Origin: P52-10 sp041397365
Lineage (GTDB): Bacteria; Pseudomonadota; Alphaproteobacteria; Rhizobiales; Xanthobacteraceae
Direction of reading: 5' to 3'
Assembly (NCBI GenBank): GCA_041397365.1
Contig: JAWKWT010000011.1
Coordinates: forward strand, 62,001-126,000
DNA length: 64,000 bases
Every line of letters starts with the position of its first letter. Position 1 is the stretch's first letter. A program made the position numbers and the translations under genes. Positions 1 through 8,145 of this stretch are shown here, one piece after another. The notes under the pieces were generated by a model that was not told the origin of the DNA, did not search any database, and saw nothing but the letters and a program-made list of their open reading frames with translations.

Positions 1-84
1 CCGTTCCGCCGCGACGCGATGAAGAAGCCGACGGTCGTCGCCGGCATCAGCGCCGCGGACATGAAGCAGCAGGTTTTGGCTTAG
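1..84 (+). CDS. xsc: C-terminal end of probable sulfoacetaldehyde acetyltransferase (partial)
   Basis: The window opens inside a reading frame of 27 codons ending in TAG at 82-84. The visible tail contains PFRRDAMKKP followed by VVAGI, which I recognise from memory as the C-terminus of Xsc, the thiamine-diphosphate enzyme that converts sulfoacetaldehyde and phosphate to acetyl phosphate and sulfite. The next gene is a phosphate acetyltransferase, and xsc followed by pta is the usual order in taurine and sulfonate dissimilation operons. The catalytic part lies outside the window, so the call rests on the short tail and this neighbour. Confidence 0.6.
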   Translation, partial: PFRRDAMKKPTVVAGISAADMKQQVLA

Positions 85-186
85 CTAAATTTAAGCGCGG
101 CGCTTCGCCTCCCGGAGACAGAGATCGCCGGGAGGACGCTCGGGCCAAGAAATGTCCCGTCGCCAACAAGCGGGTTGCAATCGTCG

Positions 187-1242
187 ATGGTCAAGCCACT
201 CGAACGGATCATCTCCACCGCGAAGACGATCTCGGCGCACATCGCTCTGGCGGAAGCGGAGGACCCTCGGATCGTTCAGGGCGCGCTCCGCGCGGCGCGC
301 GAGCGCATCGCGCGTGTCACGCTGGTCGGCAATCGCGCGGCGATCATGCGCCACCTCGCCGGCTTTGAAGACGCATCGCTCCGCATCGAGGACCCGGCGG
401 ATTCGCCGCTGGCTGCCGCCTACGCCGCCGCCTACCAGACGCTGCGGCGGTCCAAAGGCGTCACCGCCTCGCAGGCGCAGGAAGCGATGAGGTCCTCGCT
501 CAGCTTTGCCGCCATGATGGTCCGCCAGGGCGATGCCGACGGCAGCATCGGCGGTGCGGTCTCGACCACGGCGGAGACCGTTCGCACCGCGTTGCAGATC
601 ATCGGCCGCGCGCCCGGCAGCAACCTCGTTTCCAGTTTCAATCTGATGATGCTCTGCGAACCGCATCATCCGAAGAGCGGCGCGTTCGTGTTCGCCGATT
701 GCGGCCTCGTCGTCGAACCGAGCGCCGCCGAGCTTGCCGAGATCGCGATCGCCTCGGCCCGCTCCTATACCGCGCTCGTCGGCCAGCCGGCGAAAGTCGC
801 GATGCTCTCATTTTCGACGCATGGCAGCGCCGCGCACGCCCACGTCTCGCGCGTGGCCGAGGCCACGCATCTGGCCCACGCCGCCGATCCGGACCTCATC
901 ATCGATGGCGAAATCCAGTTCGACGCGGCCTTCGTCGAAGCGGTCGGCACGACCAAGGCGCCCCACTCCGCTTTGCGAGGCGCTGCCAATGTCTTCGTCT
1001 TCCCCAATCTGGAAGCGGCGAATATCGGCTACAAGATCGCTCAAAGGATCGGCGGCGCGACGGCGATCGGGCCTATCCTTCAGGGTCTCGCAAAGCCCGC
1101 GAACGACCTCTCGCGCGGATGCAGCGCCGACGACGTCTATTACGCGATCGCCATCACCGCGCTTCAGGCGGCGGAGCTTCGCTCCGGTCAGCGGATGAAG
1201 GCCGACCCGGCCGCCCACGCGCCGGACAGATTGTTATTCTGA
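187..1242 (+). CDS. pta: Phosphate acetyltransferase (PTA/PTB family)
   Basis: This 351-residue protein is a short single-domain phosphotransacetylase, which moves acetyl from acetyl phosphate to CoA. The whole length matches the PTA_PTB fold. Recognisable stretches are the early segment HIALAEAEDPRIVQGALRA, the central SFAAMMVRQGDADGSIGG and the late NVFVFPNLEAANIGYK, typical of the CoA and phosphate-binding half. There is no N-terminal DRTGG or regulatory extension. It lies about 100 bp after the probable xsc end on the same strand, so its likely job is to turn Xsc-made acetyl phosphate into acetyl-CoA. The frame opens with TTG at 175; I chose the ATG at 187 because it starts the conserved part, although no strong ribosome binding site is visible. 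Confidence 0.85.
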   Translation: MVKPLERIISTAKTISAHIALAEAEDPRIVQGALRAARERIARVTLVGNRAAIMRHLAGFEDASLRIEDPADSPLAAAYAAAYQTLRRSKGVTASQAQEAMRSSLSFAAMMVRQGDADGSIGGAVSTTAETVRTALQIIGRAPGSNLVSSFNLMMLCEPHHPKSGAFVFADCGLVVEPSAAELAEIAIASARSYTALVGQPAKVAMLSFSTHGSAAHAHVSRVAEATHLAHAADPDLIIDGEIQFDAAFVEAVGTTKAPHSALRGAANVFVFPNLEAANIGYKIAQRIGGATAIGPILQGLAKPANDLSRGCSADDVYYAIAITALQAAELRSGQRMKADPAAHAPDRLLF

Positions 1243-1308
1243 GATCGGGCGTCCTGAGGCTCTCTTCGGAGAGAAAACGCCAGAAAAATCAATCAGATGA
1301 AAAGGAAA

Positions 1309-1384
1309 TGGCAGGAGTGGCAGGGCTCGAACCTGCGACCCCCGGTTTTGGAGACCGGTGCTCTACCAATTGAGCTACACTCCT
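1309..1384 (-). tRNA. trpT: tRNA-Trp (CCA anticodon)
   Basis: The minus strand folds into a full cloverleaf. The acceptor stem AGGAGTG pairs with CACTCCT, the D-arm is GCTC/GAGC, the anticodon stem is CCGGT/ACCGG with loop CTCCAAA (anticodon CCA), and the T-arm is GCAGG TTCGAGC CCTGC. The discriminator base is G, as expected for tRNA-Trp, and CCA is encoded at 1309-1311. It is convergent with pta. Confidence 0.96.
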
Positions 1385-1453
1385 ACGCGGGACCTCCTAT
1401 AGCGAACGCATTCGCGCCCGTCACCTCCGTTTTTGCCGAAACTTTCCACGACG

Positions 1454-1744
1454 TCAGATCGGCTCGGCGTAATGTTCCACCAGCGGAAACGGGTCGTAAA
1501 AATCGTGCAGCAGGTTCCGCCACGCCTGATAGCGCTCGGAGCCGCGAAACCCGTGCGTATGCGCCTCAAGGCTGTCCCACCAGACCAGCAGCAGATAGCG
1601 GTCGCCAGTCTCCATGCATGGCCGCACCTCGATGCGCTGGAAACCGGCGGTTGCGGCGATCAGCGGCCGCGCCTGCGTCATCGCGGCCTCGAAGGCGGCC
1701 GACTGGCCCGGTTTGATGCTGAGAATCGCCGTTTCCAGAATCAT
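1454..1744 (-). CDS. Antibiotic-biosynthesis-monooxygenase (ABM) family protein
   Basis: This 96-residue protein begins MILETAILSIKPGQSAAFEA and contains GFQRIEVRPCMETGDRYLLL and WDSLEAHTHGFRGSE, the pattern of the dimeric alpha+beta-barrel ABM superfamily. Members of this fold include small cofactor-free monooxygenases, but many have no known substrate. The frame extends to 1801, yet the upstream residues do not fit the family and the ATG at 1744 begins the first beta strand. It stands alone, converging toward the tRNA-Trp region. The substrate is unknown. Confidence 0.75.
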   Translation of the reverse strand: MILETAILSIKPGQSAAFEAAMTQARPLIAATAGFQRIEVRPCMETGDRYLLLVWWDSLEAHTHGFRGSERYQAWRNLLHDFYDPFPLVEHYAEPI

Positions 1745-1999
1745 TGTCGCGCCCTTCCCTAAATGTTCGCCCACAAGACCACGCGCGGACGTGCAACGCA
1801 CCTGCGCAAATCGCGGCTGTTCAAACGCGGCGTTCTGGGCGAAGCTTGCAAGACCTTATCGCGGCTCGTGCCGCAATCCGGACCCATCGCAAACAATCGC
1901 ACAAACGCGAATCTCAAAAACGCTCGGGAGGACTGACAATGCCAGCGCGCGCACCGCAAAAAAGCCGCACCGAAGACGAACGGCCTGCACACGCCCGCT

Positions 2000-3178
2000 T
2001 TGCCGAAAGGCAAGGCCGAGAGCCTCGGTTTCTCGCCCGCGCGCCTGAAGGTCCTGTCCGAGACGCTTCGCCGCGAGATCGACAAGGGCACCCTGCCCGG
2101 CGCGGTGGTGATGATCGGCCGCAAGGCGAAGGTCGCGCATTTCGAGGCGCTCGGCCGTCAGGGTCCGGCCTCGGATGCGGCGATGCGCCCGGACTCGGCG
2201 TTCCGCATCTTCTCGATGACCAAGCCGATCGTCTCGGTCGCGATCATGCAAATGGTCGAGAACGGCCAGCTTCTCATCAACGATCCGCTGTCGAAATACA
2301 TCCCCTCCTTCGCCAAGGCGCAGGTCGGCGTGCAGCGAGACGGCCGGCTGGAACTGGAGCCGCTCCAGCGGGAGATCACGATCCACGATCTGCTCACCCA
2401 CACCAGCGGCATCTCCTACGAGATCACCGGCCCCGGACCGATCCAGACGCTCTATTCGGAGGCGAAGATTTTCCGCCGCAGCATGAGCAATGAGGAACAT
2501 GCGGAGGTGATCGCCGGCCTGCCGCTGATGTGCCAGCCCGGCGCGGAATGGAATTACAGCCGCTCCACCGACATTCTCGGCCGCGTCGTCGAGGTCGTCT
2601 CCGGCAAGACGCTCGGCGATTATCTCACCGACCACATCTTCGCGCCGCTGCGCATGATGGATACCGGCTTCCATATCGACGAGGCGCGTGGCGGCGACCG
2701 CCTCGCCGAACCCTTCGCCAACGATCCATGGACCGGCAACAAGGTCGTCTATTTCTCGATGCTACAAAAGCCGATCTCCGAATCCGGCGGCGGCGGCGGC
2801 ATCTCGACCGCGCCGGACTATGCCCGCTTCGCGCAGATGCTGGCCAATGGCGGCACGCTCGACGGCGAGCGCATCATCGGCCACAAGACGCTGCAATGGA
2901 TGGCGTCGAACCATCTGCGCCCCGGCACCAAGGTCGTCGGCACGCAATTGCAGCCGGGCCACGGTTTCGGCCTCGGCTTCGCGGTGCGCACCGAGATTGG
3001 CATGGCCCCCTATCCGGGATCGGTCGGCAGCTATTTCTGGGGCGGCGCAGCCGGCACGCAATTCTGGATCGACCCGCAGGAAGACCTTTGGGCGCTCATC
3101 ATGGTGCAGGCCCCCGGCCAGCGCGACTACATCCGCGGCGTCTATCGCAGCCTCGTCTACGCCGCGCTGGACAAATAA
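2000..3178 (+). CDS. Serine hydrolase of the class C beta-lactamase/esterase family, start probably frameshifted
   Basis: The 392-residue frame is a beta-lactamase-related serine hydrolase (PF00144 type). Visible active-site elements are S72-M-T-K75 (SxxK nucleophile and base), Tyr186 in WNYSRSTD, and GHGFGLGF, which replaces the KTG box as HxG. This pattern fits esterase or D-amino-peptidase relatives better than a true beta-lactamase. No signal peptide is visible, so it is probably cytoplasmic. The frame opens at a TTG (2000) without a ribosome binding site. An ATG at 1939 has a good GGAGG eight bases upstream but is in another frame; dropping one A from the A6 run at 1958-1963 would join it to this frame and add about 20 residues. 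Confidence 0.8.
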   Translation: MPKGKAESLGFSPARLKVLSETLRREIDKGTLPGAVVMIGRKAKVAHFEALGRQGPASDAAMRPDSAFRIFSMTKPIVSVAIMQMVENGQLLINDPLSKYIPSFAKAQVGVQRDGRLELEPLQREITIHDLLTHTSGISYEITGPGPIQTLYSEAKIFRRSMSNEEHAEVIAGLPLMCQPGAEWNYSRSTDILGRVVEVVSGKTLGDYLTDHIFAPLRMMDTGFHIDEARGGDRLAEPFANDPWTGNKVVYFSMLQKPISESGGGGGISTAPDYARFAQMLANGGTLDGERIIGHKTLQWMASNHLRPGTKVVGTQLQPGHGFGLGFAVRTEIGMAPYPGSVGSYFWGGAAGTQFWIDPQEDLWALIMVQAPGQRDYIRGVYRSLVYAALDK

Positions 3179-3210
3179 CCACCGGGGTTCTGTAGACCAG
3201 CCTTTCCGGC

Positions 3211-3249
3211 AGGGACCGCCACGGCTTTACAGCGCCGTTCGCGGTCCCT
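3211..3249 (+). terminator. Two-tier hairpin after the serine hydrolase gene
   Basis: A perfect 9-bp stem, AGGGACCGC (3211-3219) with GCGGTCCCT (3241-3249), encloses a second 5-bp stem, ACGGC (3221-3225) with GCCGT (3234-3238). It lies in the 106-bp gap between two co-directional genes. No T-run follows, so it may attenuate or process transcripts rather than end them. Confidence 0.5.
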
Positions 3250-3284
3250 AATCACATGCGCATGGGAATTTTTGCAGGCATTTC

Positions 3285-4235
3285 ATGAACAAGGTCGAGT
3301 CCGTCGTCGATCCGCGCTATCTGCTCGCTCCGTTTCACGGCGACATACCGCCAGCGCCGCCATGGTTCGACACCGCGATCGCCCATAAGCCGGAGCGGAC
3401 TTTTACCGATGTGCGCGGCGCGGCCATCGAGACGCTGGCCTGGGGGGAGCGCGGCAAGCCTGGCCTCCTGTTCCTGCACGGCAATGGCGCCTGCGCCGAC
3501 TGGTGGAGTTTCGTCGCTCCATTTTTCACGCAGACGCATCGGATCGCGGCCTTCTCGATGTCCGGCATGGGCGGCTCCGGCTGGCGCGACCGCTACAGCT
3601 ACGATCTGTATGTCGACGAGGCGTTCGCAGTGGCCGAAGCCACGGGCCTGTTCGCGGCGGAGACGAAACCCGTCATCATCGGCCATTCGTTCGGCGCGTT
3701 CATCACGTCCGGCATCATCGGCCGCGCCGGATCGCGCATCAGCGGCGCGATGCTGCTCGACGGCCCGTTCTTTGGCTCGGCCGCGCGAAAGCGCCAGCGC
3801 GAAATGCGCGGGCCGCCGAAGCCGAAACGCATTTACGACACGCTGGCGCAGGCTCTGGCGCGCTTCCGCTTCTCCCCCGATCAGGGCTGCGAGAATCTGT
3901 TCATCGCCGACTGGATCGCGCGATCCTCGATCCGCGAGTTTTTACGCAGCGACGGCAGCATCGGCTACACATGGCGTTTCGATCCGATGCGCTTCACCGG
4001 CTTCCTGCACGGCTATCCGGCGAACGATCTTGCGGCCGGGCAATGTCCGATCGCGGTGATCGGCGGCGCGCGCTCGGGCTTCGTCACCGAGCGGCGGATG
4101 AACGACATCGTGCCGTATCTTCCGAAGGGATCGCCGCTCGTCGTGATCCCGGATTCGGACCATCACATCATGGCCGACCAGCCGCTGGCGCTGGTTGCCG
4201 CGATCCGCACGCAGCTTGCCAATTGGGGCACGTAA
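3285..4235 (+). CDS. Alpha/beta hydrolase
   Basis: This 316-residue protein is an alpha/beta hydrolase-fold enzyme. It shows the oxyanion-hole segment FLHGNG (residues 63-68), the nucleophile elbow G133-H-S135-F-G137, and a late DSDHHIMADQP segment that supplies the catalytic histidine. The SMSGMGGSGW region after the third strand is also typical of the fold. No signal peptide or membrane segment is seen. It follows the serine hydrolase gene by about 100 bp across a hairpin, so the two may be partly co-transcribed. The substrate (ester, lactone, epoxide or C-C bond) cannot be told from the sequence. Confidence 0.8.
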   Translation: MNKVESVVDPRYLLAPFHGDIPPAPPWFDTAIAHKPERTFTDVRGAAIETLAWGERGKPGLLFLHGNGACADWWSFVAPFFTQTHRIAAFSMSGMGGSGWRDRYSYDLYVDEAFAVAEATGLFAAETKPVIIGHSFGAFITSGIIGRAGSRISGAMLLDGPFFGSAARKRQREMRGPPKPKRIYDTLAQALARFRFSPDQGCENLFIADWIARSSIREFLRSDGSIGYTWRFDPMRFTGFLHGYPANDLAAGQCPIAVIGGARSGFVTERRMNDIVPYLPKGSPLVVIPDSDHHIMADQPLALVAAIRTQLANWGT

Positions 4236-4272
4236 GGGCTCGCGCGATCCGTCGTGGCGGATCGCGTCAGCG

Positions 4273-6237
4273 TCAGGCGAATTTCTTGGCGCGGATATTT
4301 TCCGGGTCAATGACTGAGCCTTCGCGCGCCGACGTTCCCGAGACCTTGCGAATGGGATCGTTCAGCAGCCGCAGGCCGTTGAGGACGACGAGAACCGTGC
4401 CTCCTTCATGTCCGATCACGGCCAGCGGTAGCGGGAGATCGAAAAACGCCGCGCCGGCGACGAGAAGCAGCATCGCGCCGATGGCGAATATCAGGTTCTG
4501 GCGAATGACGGACGCCGTGCGCTTCGACAGACGGTGGGCGGCAGCCAGCCGCCCCATGTCTTCGGCAAGCAGCGCGACGTCGGCCGCCTGAAGCGCGACC
4601 TCCGAGCCCGCCGCGCCCATCGCGACGCCGACATCGGCGCGCGCGAGCGCCGCCGCATCGTTCACCCCGTCGCCGACGAACGCGACTTTCCGCTCCTTCG
4701 CCATCCCTGCGACCAGCCGCACCTTGTCTTCAGGCAGCATGTCGGCGTGGATTTCGTCGTCGCGCAGGCCAAGCTCGCGTCCGATGCGCAACGCGACGGG
4801 ACGGCGGTCCCCGGTCATCATGACGATCGTCGCGATGCCGCCTTCCCGGAGCGCCGAGAGCGCGCCTGCGGATGTCTCGCGCAGCCTGTCGGCAACAGTG
4901 ACCGCGCCGAGCAGCCGATCGGCGCGCCCGAGATAGACGATCGTTTCCTCCCTCGCCTGAAGGTCCCGCAGCGCGCTCTGCTCGACCGACGCCCCCATGG
5001 TCTCGGCCATTCTGCGGTTTCCCGCCCAGATCGTCCCCGTAGCGTCCTCGCCGACGATGCCGGCGCTGGGCAGCGCCGTGACGCCGTGCATCTCACAGAC
5101 AGGCAAGCCGCGGCGGGAAGCTTCGCGCCGCAGAGCCTCGGCGACGTGATGCTCGGATTGCGCCTCCAGGCCGGCGAGCTTTGAGAGAAAACCATCCTCG
5201 TTTCCGTCCAGGGCGACGACGCCCGTCACGGCGGCGCGTCCCGCTGTCAGCGTTCCCGTCTTGTCGAAGGCGAAAACCTCGACGTCGGCGAGCGTTTCCA
5301 GCGCCGCGCCGCCCTTGAACAAGACCCCGCCACGCGCCGCCGCCGAAAGCGCCGACAGGATCGCGGCCGGGACTGAAATGACGATGGCGCAAGGGCTTGC
5401 TGCCACCAGAATGGTCGCAGCCCGGTAAAGCGCCGTCTCCCAATCGTTTCCGAGCCAGAGGAAGACGCCGAGCGCGAGAGCCGAGCCAAGCAGCACGGCG
5501 ATCGTGTAGCGCTGCCCGAACCATGCGCTGAAGCGCTCCGAGGGCGCTTTCGCCGACTGGGCCTCGGTGACGAGCGCGATCATGCGGGCGACCGTGCTCT
5601 GCTCCAGGGTTTTCGTGACGCTGACCTCGAAGCACGCCGTTGAGGTTCACCGTCGCCTCGAAAACCTGCTGGCCCGGCTCCTTGCGCACCGGCATGGATT
5701 CTGCCGGTTATGGTCGACTCGTCCAGCGAGCCCTGCCCGGCGACGATCACGCCATCGGCCGGAACGCGCGCGCCTGGGCGAAGGATCACCACGTCGCCGA
5801 CGCCGAGACGTGCGGCCGGCACGTCTTCGATCGTCCCGTCGGACGTTTTGCGCAACGCCGTTTCCGGCCGCAGCGCCATCAACGCCTCGATGGCACGTCG
5901 CGCACGCCCCATCGCCCGCTCCTCAAGCGTCGTCGACAGGCTGAAAAGGGTCAGCAGCACGGCCCCTTCGATCGCCGCGCCGACGATCGCCGCAGCGATC
6001 GCGGCAACGATCATCAAGAGGTCGATGTCGAGGGCGTGCTCGTTCCACAGCGTCCTTCAGCGCCCGCCAACCGGTCGGCACGCCGCCGGCGAGATAGGCA
6101 AGCACCACACCCGCCGAAGCGACTTGCCGGCCAAGCTGGCCGTCGAGAAGCTACGCGCCCGCCAAAGCGGACAGAAGACCGGTCACGGTCGCGGCCGTCA
6201 GAACGACAGAAATATTCGACAAAAACCGTGACAGCAT
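4273..6237 (-). pseudogene. Heavy-metal P1B-4-type ATPase (CoaT/CtpD/PfeT-like), frame broken
   Basis: Joined fragments encode a metal-exporting P-type ATPase of about 650 residues. The actuator region reads DESTITG then ESMPVRKEPG; the phosphorylation motif FDKTGTLTAG and the hinge GDGVNDAAAL are present. Transmembrane helix 6 carries SPC instead of CPC, and a later helix carries HEGGT, the pair that marks subgroup P1B-4 (cobalt, iron or zinc export). There is no N-terminal metal-binding domain, which also fits P1B-4. The frame is interrupted by an in-frame TAG (6151-6153) and frame changes near 6040, 5700 and 5635; the largest intact piece is 4273-5583. The start is the ATG at 6237 after GGAAGAG. 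A palindromic operator lies 40 bp upstream. It may be a real pseudogene or an indel-damaged assembly of a working gene. Confidence 0.85.
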
Positions 6238-6276
6238 GGCTCTTCCGCCCGCGACCGATGGGTCCGCACTTGGATT

Positions 6277-6303
6277 AATTTAGAATTATTCTAATTCTAA
6301 ATT
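6277..6303. promoter_or_regulatory. Perfect 12-3-12 inverted repeat, Irr (ICE)/Fur-family-like operator
   Basis: AATTTAGAATTA and TAATTCTAAATT form perfect 12-bp arms around TTC. The sequence contains two overlapping TTTAGAA-type half-site pairs, which resemble the iron-control element bound by Irr in rhizobia and Fur/PerR-family boxes (from memory of the consensus). It sits 40 bp upstream of the P1B-4 ATPase start, in an AT-rich promoter position. I infer iron- or metal-responsive control; no regulator gene is adjacent. Confidence 0.65.
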
Positions 6304-6348
6304 GCGTCCGGCGAAAGAGCCCTCAGGCGGCGTTCGGATGGGCCTGAA

Positions 6349-6366
6349 TTATTCCCACTCGATGGT
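6349..6366 (-). repeat. Displaced copy of the guaA 3' end (distal attachment site)
   Basis: Read on the minus strand, this segment encodes T-I-E-W-E followed by TAA, exactly the C-terminal residues of GuaA. It matches the true guaA end (9165-9182) at 15 of 18 positions, with an uninterrupted 11-bp core TCCCACTCGAT (6353-6363 and 9169-9179). It is best explained as the distal boundary left by site-specific integration into guaA. Confidence 0.75.
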
Positions 6367-6572
6367 GCTTATCAGCCTTAGCTGTTTGATTTATATGGAA
6401 AAATTTTCTTCGCTCTGAAGATTTCCGTCGCTGAGACCGTCAAACGGGTATGGCTCTTGATTTCAAAAAGGAATTTGGGCGATTTGCAAATTTCTCGCTT
6501 TCGCAGACAATCGATATCAATCGGTCAACTTCTTCCAATCCGCCATCAGCCGTAGGTCTACCGACGTAATCA

Positions 6573-6586
6573 AAAACTACCGTCAG
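6573..6586 (-). repeat. Distal copy of the TGACGGTAGTTT repeat
   Basis: The minus strand reads CTGACGGTAGTTTT, identical to the core of the inverted repeat beside the cyclase gene 2.3 kb away. It lies about 210 bp inside the distal island boundary. The mirror-like position relative to the cluster near guaA suggests a site used by the element itself, such as arm-type recombinase or excision-factor binding. This is inference. Confidence 0.6.
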
Positions 6587-6624
6587 GCTTTAGCGGTGAC
6601 AACCTAAAGAGATCCGGTCAACGA

Positions 6625-7866
6625 TTAAGGTCCGCTCATCTCTGAGCAAAAAAACTCACAGCCCTTCACTCGATTCCAGAAGCGCCATTTACTCGAGTTG
6701 GCATCATCGATATCGACCAACTCGGCCAGCCTTTCAAAAGTCGCGATCAAGAACTCCTATGAGGCGATCATAGAGATCGGTCAGGCCCACGCTGGCTTCG
6801 ATGCCCAGCCGATCCACCACGGTTCAAACACGGCACGCTGCCTCGGCCGAGGTCAGATGCGAGTAGGCGACCCGCAGGTCGTAGAGCACGTAGAGTGGGC
6901 TCAACAGGCTGTTGATGTCTTCCCCGGGTAGCGCACGCTCCAACAAGCTTTGAAGGCGCTTGAGGCTGCCGAGGCTCTTAGGTCACCGCCCAACGACTTG
7001 AGCACTTCTCCTAGCGCGGCGTTGTCGAAGGACTCGATGTAGATCTTGTTGAGGGTGTCGGCGACGTGGCGCCGCTCCTTCTCGGTGTCGACGACGGGCC
7101 CATTGAACGCAAGGGCTAGGTTCATGACCTCATCGTCCAGATGCGCGATCTTCTTAGTGAAGCGCTTGACATTAGCTTCGATGAAGGCCGACCTAGCCTT
7201 AAACAGGCGATCCTCCCGCGAGATCGCTGTGAAAACGCATTCGATCTGGCCTTCATAAAACTCACTGCCGATCGAATGGTCGGAGGGGACGTTCTCCGAG
7301 CGGAGATAATACTGCTCGGATCCCGGCATCTTCGCGATGTCGCCCAACCACATTACCACCAGGCCGTTCTTGTTGATGCCGAACGAGATGTATTCCTCAC
7401 CGGTATAGATCGTCCCATAGGTCGTGGACGCGAATTGCACCCGATACGACGGCGAATTATCGTACTTAAGCAGAACGTCCCGCTTGAAGAATACGGGCGT
7501 CAGAAACCCAACGTCGAACGGTCGATGGAGGCCGGGGATGTAAAAATAGTCGTCAGGGTCATAAAGGAACGGCACCTTGGCGAATTTGAACTCGTTTTTG
7601 CGCTTCTTTCGCACGCAGGCGAAAACGGACGAACCGGCTTCGACCGCGCGTTTATGGCAATCGATCAGCGCCAAACGGGATAAATCCGGTAGGTGGTCCT
7701 TACTGCAGGCTGAGCACCTAAGGACCGGCAGCCCATCGATTTGAATGCGAACGCCGGAGATTTCCTCGTCGTATCGGGAAAACTCCAAGTCGAGCAGCTT
7801 GCCGCAGTCGTCGCAGTAATTTCTCTGAACGAAGCCCGCCTCGGGGATGAGGTCTTTGATGTGCAT
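6625..7866 (-). pseudogene. Zinc-ribbon protein of unknown function with possible C-terminal HEPN-like segment, frame broken
   Basis: The open part (7866 to about 6980) gives some 295 coherent residues. Two cysteine pairs, C18-DD-C21 and C51-SA-C54, form a likely zinc ribbon. A beta-rich middle includes YGTIYTGEEYISFG and VVMWLGDIAKMPGSEQYY. The current frame ends early at 6901 after a one-base loss near 6977. The original frame continues as SLKRLQSLLERALPGEDI, then YDLRVAYSHL (an R-x4-H pattern typical of HEPN ribonucleases), meets an in-frame TGA at 6834-6836 and a further one-base shift near 6750, and ends in TAA at 6625-6627, about 413 residues in all. It lies 280 bp downstream of the cyclase gene on the same strand. 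I do not recognise the family. A role as effector of the cyclase is inference. Confidence 0.6.
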
Positions 7867-7921
7867 CGCTTATCAGCTCGTCATAGGGTTTCGCGCAGGC
7901 GCTCGTTCACCGGTTCCGGTT

Positions 7922-8041
7922 TCATGAGGGCAAGAACGCGTCAGATCCACGAGCAGAAAGCGTGATCATTTTGCCGACTTCCGGCGTGTGCGCGGGCAGT
8001 TTCTCAATTTGCTTTTTAGCCTTCATCGACCATGATCTCAT
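7922..8041 (-). CDS. Short ORF (39 aa) between the two island genes
   Basis: The frame starts at an ATG (8041-8039) preceded by GAGGATAGGA, a plausible ribosome binding site six to ten bases upstream, and runs 39 codons to TGA at 7922-7924. The product is basic at the N-terminus (MRSWSMKAKKQIEKL) and resembles nothing I know. It could be a small partner of the flanking genes, a leader peptide or a chance frame. The rest of the 280-bp gap shows no other coding signal. Confidence 0.3.
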   Translation of the reverse strand: MRSWSMKAKKQIEKLPAHTPEVGKMITLSARGSDAFLPS

Positions 8042-8145
8042 TCCTATCCTCTGCGTTTGGGCATATGCTTCCAAGAGGGGCACACCAGGGCTTGGTCGCT
8101 AATCAACTTTTGGCTTAGCCGCTTCGCTCCGGACAAGATAGTAAG

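Noticed and set aside
2000..3178. Antibiotic-resistance beta-lactamase
   Set aside because: The SxxK and Tyr motifs are shared with esterases; the KTG box is replaced by HxG and there is no secretion signal, so a resistance role is not supported.
6364..6620. Integrase remnant at the distal end of the island
   Set aside because: All frames were read; none shows tyrosine or serine recombinase motifs. The stretch is AT-rich with no supportable gene.
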